From Acidimicrobiia bacterium (GTDB lineage Bacteria; Actinomycetota; Acidimicrobiia; Acidimicrobiales; CATQHL01): a DNA stretch of 58,677 nucleotides. Location of the stretch: contig VXNF01000045.1 in NCBI GenBank assembly GCA_009840735.1, positions 1 to 58,677 of the forward strand, given 5' to 3'. Below are positions 44,533 through 52,345 of this stretch, piece after piece. The notes below the pieces were generated by a model, which was not told the DNA's origin, searched no databases, and saw nothing but the letters and a program-made list of their open reading frames with translations. The translations under genes were made by a program, and so were the position numbers. Numbering within the stretch: the stretch's first letter is position 1; the number at the start of each line of letters is the position of its first letter.

Positions 44533-45870
44533 GTGCGCAGCCGCCGCGGGGTCGCCGCAGTTCTGACGGCGGCGGCTCTGCTGGTCGCCGCTTGTTCTAG
44601 CGACCCGCCCGGCTCCGCCCCAGAGGGCCCCGCAGCCCCGCAGCCGGCTGGCGCGCCGGGCGCTGCTGCCGCTGCCGGAGCCGACGCTCGCGACCCCGCC
44701 GCCGACGACGGCCCCGAGCCGGTGCGGATCGGCGTGATCATGGCGACAGGGGGTCGTCTGGCGGCCCAGGACGGCCCGGTGCTCGACGCGCTCGCCTACG
44801 CGGTGCGACAGGTCAACGCCTCGGGAGGTCTCCTCGGCAGGCCGCTGGAGTTGTTGTTCGAGGACTCCGACTCGGAGCTCAACACGGCCTTCAAGGCTGC
44901 GCAGCGCCTCATCGACCGGTCGGTGGAGGTGTTCTTCGTCTCCTGTGACCAGTACTTCAACCGCCCGGTGCGCGAGGTGGCCCACGGCGCTGGGGCGCTC
45001 GTGATCGTGCCGTGCGGCCCCGAGCCCGCCCCGACGTTGCCGAACGGGCGGGCCCGGGTGTTCGCTGCGGCCACCCCTGCGGCGGACTATGGGCGGGCGC
45101 TGGCCGACCACGCCGCTGAGGCGGGCATCGGTTCGGTCGCGGTGCTGGTGGAGTCCGACAAGCCCGAAGCCGTCGAGATGTGCGACAGCTTCGATCGCCG
45201 CTTCGCCGCGCTGGGCGGTTCGACGGGCTTCACGCTTCGGTTCGACCGCTTCTGGCTCGGCGCGCAGGCCGTGGTGGGCGCGCAGGCGACGGCCCGGGTG
45301 CTGGCGCCGGCGTCCCGCTTCCCAGCGGTCGTGCTGTGCGCCGCCGTCGGCGGGCGCGGCACGCAGATGTTCGATTTGCTGCGCGCCGCGGGCGTGGAGA
45401 GCGAGGTCCTGGCGCCGGCGGCGCTGGACGGCGTCGCCTGGCAGCGTGGCGTCTTCGGGCTGGAACCCCTCACGGTGATCACCGAGGCGTCCACGTTCGG
45501 CGACGACCCCAGCGCCCAGGTGAACGCCTACTTCGCGTCGATCATCACCGGCGATCTGCGCCTCACGCCCGAGGGCCCCGACGGGGGAGAAGACCCGCGC
45601 TCTCTGGCGGACGTCGAGGACCGCGTCGGCTGGGCGGTGACCGGCGCCGAGGCGCTGTGGATATTCGTGCGGGCCGTGCAGCGCACCGGCAGCCTCGACC
45701 CGGCCGTCCTCGCAGCCGACATCGAGCAGTTCGACGACGTGGAACTCTGGATGGACTCGGCCTCCTTCAGCACCTTCCGCCACGCCGCCGTCGGCCGGGC
45801 GCTACGGGTCATCCGCCACGCCAACGGCGCCAGCCGCCTAATCGAAGTGCGCACCCCAAGCAGGCCTTAA
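44533..45870 (+). CDS. ABC transporter solute-binding lipoprotein (type 1 periplasmic-binding fold)
   Basis: A 445-residue protein. The N terminus is a lipoprotein signal: a basic start, a hydrophobic stretch and lipobox 'LLVAAC' with Cys at residue 21. A Pro/Ala-rich linker precedes a Leu/Ile/Val-binding-protein-like domain ('VRIGVIMATGGRLAAQDGPV', 'NASGGLLGRPLELLFEDSDS'). No permease or ATPase gene is adjacent, so the ligand and transporter are unknown; a sensor role is possible. The GTG start at 44533 is chosen because it places the signal peptide at the N terminus. Confidence 0.8.
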   Translation: MRSRRGVAAVLTAAALLVAACSSDPPGSAPEGPAAPQPAGAPGAAAAAGADARDPAADDGPEPVRIGVIMATGGRLAAQDGPVLDALAYAVRQVNASGGLLGRPLELLFEDSDSELNTAFKAAQRLIDRSVEVFFVSCDQYFNRPVREVAHGAGALVIVPCGPEPAPTLPNGRARVFAAATPAADYGRALADHAAEAGIGSVAVLVESDKPEAVEMCDSFDRRFAALGGSTGFTLRFDRFWLGAQAVVGAQATARVLAPASRFPAVVLCAAVGGRGTQMFDLLRAAGVESEVLAPAALDGVAWQRGVFGLEPLTVITEASTFGDDPSAQVNAYFASIITGDLRLTPEGPDGGEDPRSLADVEDRVGWAVTGAEALWIFVRAVQRTGSLDPAVLAADIEQFDDVELWMDSASFSTFRHAAVGRALRVIRHANGASRLIEVRTPSRP

Positions 45871-45937
45871 CGCGGTCGCCCGTCGCCGCCGGGCTGCGTG
45901 GCCAGCGATTCAACAGCCATTGTGCAACCGAGGGTTC

Positions 45938-46588
45938 TCACGGAGGCAACTGCTGCGCGAGGCGAGGCCCGAACTCAACGCGACGGGGTGCCTGCAGCGC
46001 TGCTTTCACTGAGGCCAGGTCGATCTTGATGTCGTAGAGGCGCGCCACAAAGTCAACGACCCACTCCGGCGAGGTCGCGCGATCTTCTTCGAGTTGCGCG
46101 AACCAGTCGCGGATGTCGTCTGCGAAGTTCTGGCGCGTGAGGCCAGGCCACGGGCCCGGTGAGTTTCCCCAAATGCAACCGTGACCACGGTCGTTTCTTA
46201 GAACGACGCGCTGGCCGTCACTGAGGTCTGCGAACTCTGTGAAGCTCAGGGAATCGCCCTCGCCTCGCCGCTTCCGAGACGCGATCCGCCGCTGCTGGTA
46301 CGTGATCGGTCTGTGCTGGTAGCCCGCACGGTGAGCTGGCGTGGCAAGTTCCAACCTCCGACCAAACAACCGGTAGGGGCGCTGCTCGCTCCCCCTCTCG
46401 AACCAGCGCCGAAGCGGGGGAAGTTCGGTGTCCGGGGCTCGAGTCTCGGTGTCGGCGGGTGTCGGCGGCGTCATGACCGGGGGTCGTAGCGCCGGGCAAT
46501 CGTAGACAAACGGGAGCACGTAAGTGTCATCGTCGTCCAACTCGCACAGGGCACCGACGGCGACAACGCTCACAACAGACGGTCCCAC
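45938..46588 (-). CDS. Hypothetical protein
   Basis: A reading frame of 216 codons with a GTG at 46588; an ATG at 46474 (178 residues) is an equally good start, and neither has a clear ribosome site. The C-terminal part is the more protein-like: 'DLSDGQRVVLRNDRGHGCIW' and 'FADDIRDWFAQLEED'. I do not recognise a family and see no membrane segment. It is 7 bp downstream of a secreted-protein gene on the same strand, so the two may form an operon. Confidence 0.5.
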   Translation of the reverse strand: MGPSVVSVVAVGALCELDDDDTYVLPFVYDCPALRPPVMTPPTPADTETRAPDTELPPLRRWFERGSEQRPYRLFGRRLELATPAHRAGYQHRPITYQQRRIASRKRRGEGDSLSFTEFADLSDGQRVVLRNDRGHGCIWGNSPGPWPGLTRQNFADDIRDWFAQLEEDRATSPEWVVDFVARLYDIKIDLASVKAALQAPRRVEFGPRLAQQLPP

Positions 46589-46595
46589 GTCGGAA

Positions 46596-47186
46596 TCAGA
46601 CGTGGCAGCTAATGTTTCTCACTTTGCTGCGCGTGTTCCACTTGTCGAACCATCCGGGAATTGTGACCTTCACCGTGACACGAGTCCGCCACCCCGCAGT
46701 CTCAGACGTGAAACACGGATAGTGTACGGCCACCTGCTGCTTTGAGTACCTCGTCTGTGTTCTCTCGGCCATGGTAAACCAACTGCAGTCGAACGGATTG
46801 TAAGGGTGGCATTTCCACGCTTGCAGTTGCACCCGTACCAGAGCAGTATCCGGGCAATTGCTGGCGGGATTGGACGTGTTCACCCACGCGCCATGCCCGG
46901 ATGCGTCGCCTCGCGAAACATGTGGGTTGTCAGGCCTCGCATAGAAGGTGCATGACTGTCCCGGCCACAACAGGGCGAGGTTGTCGAGGGCGGGGTCGCC
47001 GGGCTCGGAGTCCTCAACCTCATCCTCCCCGACCTCCTCGTGTCCGAACTCGCTCGCTGACACTGAACCCGTGGTAGCGCCGACAAGCACGACGATAGCA
47101 ACTAGCAGCAGCGAGCAGACCGCAAAGAATCCTCTTGACCGATTTCTCTCTGTTGTGTTCTGGTTTGGTGGGTACTGGTTTGTCAT
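46596..47186 (-). CDS. Hypothetical secreted protein
   Basis: A 196-residue protein with a strong AGGAGG ribosome site 6 bp before the ATG. Residues 18-45 form a signal peptide ('FFAVCSLLLVAIVVLVGATT', then 'GSVSASE'). The mature part starts with an acidic stretch ('EEVGEDEVEDSEPGD') and contains six cysteines ('GQSCTFY', 'SNCPDT', 'WKCHPYNPFDCSW', 'HYPCFTS', 'NISCHV'), which suggests disulfides outside the cell. No family is recognised. GC content is lower than in the core block. Confidence 0.65.
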   Translation of the reverse strand: MTNQYPPNQNTTERNRSRGFFAVCSLLLVAIVVLVGATTGSVSASEFGHEEVGEDEVEDSEPGDPALDNLALLWPGQSCTFYARPDNPHVSRGDASGHGAWVNTSNPASNCPDTALVRVQLQAWKCHPYNPFDCSWFTMAERTQTRYSKQQVAVHYPCFTSETAGWRTRVTVKVTIPGWFDKWNTRSKVRNISCHV

Positions 47187-47366
47187 GGCGCACCTCCTAC
47201 TGCTTCACGCTGACTGATGTTCTCCCCGAGTCGTGGTCAGCTCACGGCGTGAGTTTGTCTCTGACGGTAGCACCGACGTTAAGTGTTGTCGGATCGGGTT
47301 GGGCTTGCCCCAGATTCAGCTCCTGTCGTCGGCGCAGCAGGCTGTGAACGAAAAGCTAGTTGCACA

Positions 47367-47414
47367 GGCTACGCCGAGACCCACTAGGAGCTAATCGAGA
47401 CGGCCGACTGGGAC
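47367..47414 (+). repeat. 48-bp relic matching hpnH
   Basis: This segment matches 44262-44309 within hpnH at 44 of 48 positions, including the exact 17-mer AGGAGCTAATCGAGACG. It is not in any gene. The flanks do not match, so it is an isolated fragment, perhaps left by a duplication or by recombination that brought in the DNA between. Confidence 0.6.
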
Positions 47415-47464
47415 TCACCGACCGCTCCCGCCGACGCCCGCGACGCACTGTTGTCCGAGTCGCC

Positions 47465-47746
47465 TCAGGCGGGCCGATAGACCTCGCGGCGGTGGCCGAC
47501 CCGGAGAACCACAACCTCGCGCCGAGCATCGTCGATGCGGTAGACGACGCGGTATGCGCCCCGGCGGAGGCTCCACAGCCCCTCCAACTCGTTGCGCAGC
47601 GCAGCACCGAGCCGACGGGGCTCGGACAGCAGCGGTCCCGTGATCATCTCGACCACTGCTGTTGCCACGAACTCCGGGAGCTCCTCCGCGATGACCCTCG
47701 CAGCCGAACGAGCGACGACAATCTGGTATGGCTCGTCCGCGGTCAA
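47465..47746 (-). CDS. RelE/ParE-type toxin
   Basis: A 93-residue protein with the RelE fold pattern: 'YQIVVARSAARVIAEELPE' at the start, 'LRNELEGLWSLRRGAYRVVY' in the middle and 'VVVLRVGHRREVYRP' at the end. Toxins of this type usually cleave mRNA on the ribosome, and the basic residues typical of such enzymes are present. The start overlaps the antitoxin stop by 4 bp in the usual antitoxin-first order. Confidence 0.85.
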   Translation of the reverse strand: MTADEPYQIVVARSAARVIAEELPEFVATAVVEMITGPLLSEPRRLGAALRNELEGLWSLRRGAYRVVYRIDDARREVVVLRVGHRREVYRPA

Positions 47747-48009
47747 GGGGCCAGCGCCCGCACAGCGTCGACGCCGCCCACCACGTCGCCGGCGGCTACC
47801 TCGCGTTCCGCCTCAGCGAGGGCGCGGAGAGTGTCGCTGTCGCTGAGGATCGCCAAGGTCTCCTCGAGCGCCTCGAGGTCATCAGGGCTCATCAGCACAG
47901 CGGCCGGCGATCCGTTGCGCGTCACGACGACCCGCTCGTGGTGACTGTGTACCCGCTCGACGAACTCCGAGAACCGATCTCTGACGACGCGAAGCGATGC
48001 GCTGCTCAT
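47743..48009 (-). CDS. Phd/YefM-type antitoxin
   Basis: An 88-residue protein. The N-terminal DNA-binding part 'LRVVRDRFSEFVERVHSHH', then 'ERVVVTRNGSPAAVLMSPDD', is the Phd/YefM pattern; the acidic C-terminal helix should neutralise the toxin. The ATG at 48009 lies 3 bp from a perfect palindrome that is probably its own operator. It is divergent from the SNF2 helicase gene, so its promoter region is shared. Confidence 0.85.
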   Translation of the reverse strand: MSSASLRVVRDRFSEFVERVHSHHERVVVTRNGSPAAVLMSPDDLEALEETLAILSDSDTLRALAEAEREVAAGDVVGGVDAVRALAP

Positions 48010-48012
48010 GGC

Positions 48013-48022
48013 CACAATTGTG
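48013..48022. promoter_or_regulatory. Probable operator of the toxin-antitoxin operon
   Basis: CACAATTGTG, a perfect 10-bp palindrome directly before the antitoxin start codon. Phd/YefM complexes repress their own promoters through such sites. Because the SNF2 helicase gene reads the other way from 48183, it may respond as well. Confidence 0.5.
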
Positions 48023-48182
48023 CCACATCGGCGGCGGTCCGCAACCCGGTGCCCGGACCGTCGAGCGATCAGAAACGCGACGTTCATGACGGTGCAGTTC
48101 TTGGAGAGCGGTCCGGCGTCGTAGCGAGCACCTACGCTCGGGGTTGTTGGTGGGAGGACCGGTCGGGGAGAGCGACGGGGGC

Positions 48183-50771
48183 ATGCAGTTCACGGAGGGG
48201 CAGCGCATCCGCCTGCCGGGCGGGGGCGACTACCAGGAGGTCGCCGGGGCGATCCCGTCGGGCGACGGCTCCTGGACGCTGTTCGTCGGCGGCGCTGCGG
48301 GCCTGGCGCAAGTCGCCCTCAGCGCCGCCGAAGCGTCCGCCGTCGATGTCCTCGACGCCGACGGCGGGGCCGACTCGGCCACGGTGCTGGCCGGGCTGTG
48401 GGCCGAGTGGATGCGCTGGGCGGTGGCCACGGCACGCGGCTCGGCGCTGGCGACAGTGCCGCTGCAGCCGTATCCGCATCAGGTGGCTGCCGTCTACGAG
48501 GCCATGCTGCCCCAGGCGGGCCTGCGGTTCCTGCTGGCCGATGAGCCGGGCACCGGCAAGACCATCATGGCGGGCCTGTGGCTGCGGGAGGCGCAGCGCC
48601 TCGGGCTCGTCCGCCGGGCCATCATCGTGTCGCCTGCTCACCTCGTCACGAAGTGGCAGCACGACTTCGAGCGGTTCTTCGGCGGCGGCCTGCGCCGCAT
48701 CACCGCCGGCACAGTCCGCGAGGAGGCGCTGGCCGCCCCGCACGACACATGGATCACCTCGCTGGAGCTGGCGGCGGTGAACCAGGCGGTCTACGAGGCC
48801 ATCCACCCCGATCGGGCCGGGTTCGACACGGTGATCTTCGACGAGGCCCACCGCCTCACACCCACCGCGGCGAGCTACTACCGGGTGGGCCGGATGCTCG
48901 CCCACAACACGAAGCGGGCGCTGCTGATGACCGCCACGCCGCACCGGGGCAGCGAGCGGCTGTTCCGGTCGCTCATGCATCTCACCGACCCGCAAGTGTT
49001 CCCCGAGCCGACCGACGCCGAGGGCGACGCCTCGCACCGGCTGCGGCCGGGGCCGCTGCACTTCCTGCGGCGCATGAAGGAAGAGATCACCGACCTCGAC
49101 GGCGCCACGAAGCTGTTCAAGCCCCGCGAGGCCCGCAACGTGGCCGTGCCTCTGAACGCCTCCGAGCGGGCGTTCTACGACGAGGCCCTCGACCTTGTCG
49201 ACCGCTTCTTCCCGCCGGCCGCTGTAACGCTGGCCAAGATGGTCTACGGCAAGCGGGCGTCCTCGTCGCTCCACGCCCTGGCCGAGACGCTGCGCCGCCG
49301 CCGCGCCGGCATGGGCGGCGAGAACCCGGCGGACGCCGCCCACCGGGCAGACCCCGACGACGAGGACGAGTCCGCCGGCGACGAGGCTCGGGTCGTGGCG
49401 GAGGCGTCAAGGTCGGCGCAGCAGGAGCGCAAAGCCCTAGGCGAGGTGCTGGCCCGCCTCGACCGGGTCCTCGCTGGCCCCGACGCCGCCGCCTCGAAGT
49501 GGCCCAGGCTGATCGAGGAGTGCCTGACGCCGAACGGCATCCTGCCCGACGGCGCCGAGCAGGCAGTGGTGTTCACCGAGTACGCCGACACCGCCGACTG
49601 GCTGCTGGAGAGGTTCGCCCGATCCGGCTTCAGCGCCAAGCGCTACTCGGGCCGGGACTCCCACGCCGAGCGCGACGCCATTCGGGCCGAGTTCGCGGCG
49701 GGCGGGTTCCAGGTGATCGTCTCCACCGACGCAGGCAACGAGGGCATCGACCTGCAGACCGCGGCGGTGCTCGTCAACTGGGACATCCCGTGGTCGCTGG
49801 TGCGCCTCGAGCAGCGCATGGGGCGCATCCACCGCATCGGCCAGCGCCACAAGGTGTGGCTCTACAACCTCGTGGCGACCGATACCCGCGAGGGCGAGGC
49901 GCACGCCCGACTGCTCGAGAACCTCGTGGCGGCCGCCAACGAGCTCGACGGCAAGATCTTCGACAGCCTCCGGCTCGTCACCGAAGCGGCCCTCGCCGAG
50001 GCGGGGATCAAGGATCTGAAGCAACTTCTGCGGCGCACTTTCGAGGCGGGCGGCGCGGATCCGGCGCTGGAGGCGATCCGACAGGTCACCGCCGAGCGCA
50101 TCCGGCAGATCCACGAGGGCCAGCGCCGGGCGGAGATCCAGCTCGCCACCGCGGTCGACGCCGACGCCGCCCTCGCGGCCCTCAGCGATGCGCGGCTGGA
50201 TCGCATCAACCCGCACGTCGTCGACCGGTTCCTGCGCCGCATCGACGCGGCGGGGCTCCTCGGCGCCGAACAGACCGCCCTGGCCGACGAAGGCTTCTGG
50301 TACCTCACCGCCCGGCGCCTCGCTCTGCCGTCGGCCCTCGAAGCCGACGAGGGCGGCCGGGCGCTCGTGGTGACCAGCGGCGAGGCCCGCCGGAAGGCTC
50401 TGGAGGCCGGCCAGGGGCGGCCGGCGCCGCCGTCGCCCTCGGTCCCAGCGAGCCCGGCTTCGGGGCGTTGGCCGACGCCGTCTCGGCGCGCTGCGGCCCG
50501 GCGCTACATCAAGGCGGTCTGCTGCGCGACACCACCTCGGTCACCGACTACGAGCTGCACGTCTACGCCGCCGTCACCACCACCGCCGGGCGAGCGACCG
50601 ACTGGGCCTGCCTCGTGGCGGTCGACCCGACGGGGGCGCGACCGCTCCCCTGGGCGTCGCTGTCCTGCCTGGAGGCGGCCGACGGCCCAGCGAGCGGGCA
50701 GCACCCGGCGTCGCTGGCGGACTCCGGAGCGGCTGCCAAGCGGGCGCTGGAGTCCTACGTGGACCAGCTGA
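48183..50771 (+). CDS. SNF2-type helicase, main part (frame lost near 50420)
   Basis: ATG 48183 opens a SWI2/SNF2 helicase: Walker A 'ADEPGTGKTIMAGL' near residue 120, 'VIFDEAHRL', 'LLMTATPHRG', 'STDAGNEGIDLQTA' and 'RLEQRMGRIHRIGQ'. Protein-like sequence in this frame continues to about 'ARRKALEAGQG' (position 50415) and then turns into low-complexity until a stop at 50771. The proper continuation, with a DUF3883 domain, is in another frame. A single lost base in a GC-rich stretch (50405-50440) explains the break. Such helicases accompany DUF1156 methylases and DUF499 ATPases in defence islands. The gene is divergent from the toxin-antitoxin pair. Confidence 0.8.
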   Translation: MQFTEGQRIRLPGGGDYQEVAGAIPSGDGSWTLFVGGAAGLAQVALSAAEASAVDVLDADGGADSATVLAGLWAEWMRWAVATARGSALATVPLQPYPHQVAAVYEAMLPQAGLRFLLADEPGTGKTIMAGLWLREAQRLGLVRRAIIVSPAHLVTKWQHDFERFFGGGLRRITAGTVREEALAAPHDTWITSLELAAVNQAVYEAIHPDRAGFDTVIFDEAHRLTPTAASYYRVGRMLAHNTKRALLMTATPHRGSERLFRSLMHLTDPQVFPEPTDAEGDASHRLRPGPLHFLRRMKEEITDLDGATKLFKPREARNVAVPLNASERAFYDEALDLVDRFFPPAAVTLAKMVYGKRASSSLHALAETLRRRRAGMGGENPADAAHRADPDDEDESAGDEARVVAEASRSAQQERKALGEVLARLDRVLAGPDAAASKWPRLIEECLTPNGILPDGAEQAVVFTEYADTADWLLERFARSGFSAKRYSGRDSHAERDAIRAEFAAGGFQVIVSTDAGNEGIDLQTAAVLVNWDIPWSLVRLEQRMGRIHRIGQRHKVWLYNLVATDTREGEAHARLLENLVAAANELDGKIFDSLRLVTEAALAEAGIKDLKQLLRRTFEAGGADPALEAIRQVTAERIRQIHEGQRRAEIQLATAVDADAALAALSDARLDRINPHVVDRFLRRIDAAGLLGAEQTALADEGFWYLTARRLALPSALEADEGGRALVVTSGEARRKALEAGQGRPAPPSPSVPASPASGRWPTPSRRAAARRYIKAVCCATPPRSPTTSCTSTPPSPPPPGERPTGPASWRSTRRGRDRSPGRRCPAWRRPTAQRAGSTRRRWRTPERLPSGRWSPTWTS

Positions 50772-51412
50772 ACAGCGACCTTGCCGCCTGGGGCGCCAAG
50801 GCCCGCCACCACCTCGAGCGCTTGCCCAACGAGCTCACCCGCGACATAGCCGACGACGCCGAACGCCGGCAGCGGCGCAAGCAGCTGCAGCAGGCGGTGG
50901 AGGTCCGGCTGAGCGAGCTGGCGTCGGCGATCAGTGCCGAGAAGGCCGCGCTGCGCCATGTCGGCTGGTGCCGGGTCGTCGGCGCGGGCGTGCCGGCCGA
51001 GCCCACCGAGGCCGACAGCGAGGCGGTCTCCATGGCCCACGTGGCCGGCCTGCTGCGCGACGACGGCTGGGGCGTGACCGACGTTCACACCCGCGGCGAG
51101 GGCTTCGACCTGCTGGCCCGCCGCGGCCACGAGCAGCGCGGCGTGGAGGTGAAGGGGGTCTGGGAGAGCGCGGCGAGCCGGGGGGTCAGCCTCACCGGCA
51201 ACGAGATCGTCAAGGCCGGGCTGCTGGGCGATGACTACTGGCTCTACGTGGTGGACGAGTGCCGCAGCGGCGGCCGGCTGTTCGGCGCCTACCGCAACCC
51301 CGCCGCGCTGTTCGCCGACGCCGCCAAGGACGTGCCCGCCGTGCGGATCAAAGGCTCAGCTCTAGCCGCCGCCCGATCCGAGGCCGGCGACGAAGCTCCT
51401 GAAAGATCATGA
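50420..51412 (+). CDS. SNF2-type helicase, C-terminal part with DUF3883 domain (after frameshift)
   Basis: This frame carries the remaining 330 residues of the helicase. Coherent sequence begins near 'ALGPSEPGFGALADAVSARC', includes 'TSVTDYELHVYAAVTT' and ends with a DUF3883 domain, a restriction-nuclease-like fold ('DGWGVTDVHTRGEGFDLLA', then 'RGVEVKGVW', where Asp, Glu and Lys match a PD-(D/E)xK-type site). No good start codon precedes it, which supports a disrupted gene rather than two genes. It could be a sequencing error or a true loss. Confidence 0.75.
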   Translation, partial: AGAAVALGPSEPGFGALADAVSARCGPALHQGGLLRDTTSVTDYELHVYAAVTTTAGRATDWACLVAVDPTGARPLPWASLSCLEAADGPASGQHPASLADSGAAAKRALESYVDQLNSDLAAWGAKARHHLERLPNELTRDIADDAERRQRRKQLQQAVEVRLSELASAISAEKAALRHVGWCRVVGAGVPAEPTEADSEAVSMAHVAGLLRDDGWGVTDVHTRGEGFDLLARRGHEQRGVEVKGVWESAASRGVSLTGNEIVKAGLLGDDYWLYVVDECRSGGRLFGAYRNPAALFADAAKDVPAVRIKGSALAAARSEAGDEAPERS

Positions 51413-51419
51413 AAATTAA

Positions 51420-51425
51420 TATAAT
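51420..51425 (+). promoter_or_regulatory. Perfect -10 box upstream of the protease gene
   Basis: TATAAT in an AT-rich island (51403-51445) directly behind the helicase stop codon. A -35 box is weak (CTGAAA, 51399-51404, spacing 15). It suggests separate transcription of the downstream genes, starting about 125 bp before the protease ATG. Confidence 0.45.
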
Positions 51426-51556
51426 AGATGGATAGATTAGAAAAGAGTGGAGCTGCGCAACAGTCGGTGCTACACTGCGCTCACGAGATTCGTCGAGGCT
51501 CTGCTGCCGCCGAGACCCGGGACGGCAGAGACCGCGGCACGACCAAGGGAGTGGCC

Positions 51557-51913
51557 ATGGGTGAGACCAGAGTGGACGTGACGATCCGCAACCCGGCGGA
51601 CCCGGACCGGTCCTGGGCGGGCGAGTTCGTCGTCGACACAGGGGCGACGAACTCGATCGTGCCTCGGCGCCACCTCGAGTCCATCGGCGTGCAACCGATC
51701 GGCCATCGGACCTACGGACTGGCGGACGGCAGCGACTATCGGGCCGAGATCGGTGTCGCTCTCTTCGAGTTCCTCGGTGAGCGGTCGGGCAGCACCGTCG
51801 TTTTCGGCCCCGACGAAGCCGAGGCGCTCCTGGGGCTCACGGCGCTGGAGTCGGCTGGCTTCAAGGTCGACCCGGTCAACGAGTGCTTGCAGCGAGCGAA
51901 GCTACGGCTCTGA
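51557..51913 (+). CDS. Retropepsin-like aspartic protease family protein
   Basis: A 118-residue protein starting at an ATG after AGGGAG. The active-site motif 'FVVDTGATNSIVPRRHLESI' is of the retroviral-protease type (clan AA), and 'LLGLTALESAGFKVDPVNE' is the usual C-terminal half. Such single-domain proteins are expected to act as dimers. It lies inside the defence series between the helicase and a small membrane protein. Its target is unknown; processing of a neighbouring protein is one idea. Confidence 0.75.
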   Translation: MGETRVDVTIRNPADPDRSWAGEFVVDTGATNSIVPRRHLESIGVQPIGHRTYGLADGSDYRAEIGVALFEFLGERSGSTVVFGPDEAEALLGLTALESAGFKVDPVNECLQRAKLRL

Positions 51914-52086
51914 GCACCGCCAGCTGCCGCCGCTGGTTGCCCGGCGCGTCGCAGGCCCGCCTCCGCGCCAGGACTTGAAGATTCGATATATTCGCTGATA
52001 CTCTGATTGTTGCAAGCCGAGAAGTAACGGACCAGGGAGGCGGCACAGATCGTGGGCGACCAGCACGGGGAATCGAGGGGCTAGCG

Positions 52087-52278
52087 ATGGAAGCCGCAAT
52101 CCTCGCCCTGCTCAGCGTCTTGGTGTCCGCCGTCGGTTACCTCACCCACCGCAGTCACAAGCTGGACGACCGTCTCGGCAAGCTGCACGCCGAGATGGCG
52201 AGCCGCGTCAGCCGAATCGAAGGCCGGCTGGGAATCCACGAGCCTTCCGCCGAGGAGGACACAGCTGACGCCGCCTAA
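52087..52278 (+). CDS. Small membrane-anchored coiled-coil protein
   Basis: A 63-residue protein with an AGGGG ribosome site. The N-terminal helix 'AAILALLSVLVSAVGYLTH' should span or enter the membrane; the rest ('KLDDRLGKLHAEMASRVSRI') is a charged heptad-like helix with an acidic tail. No family is recognised. It lies 68 bp before the DUF1156 gene and might belong to the same transcript. The size and shape would suit an anchor or effector peptide, which is speculation. Confidence 0.5.
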   Translation: MEAAILALLSVLVSAVGYLTHRSHKLDDRLGKLHAEMASRVSRIEGRLGIHEPSAEEDTADAA

Positions 52279-52345
52279 CGAGTAGGCGGGCGACGTCTAC
52301 GCTGCGGGGCGTGGTGACGAGAGTTCTTGGCGGGGGTGGGGGTGC

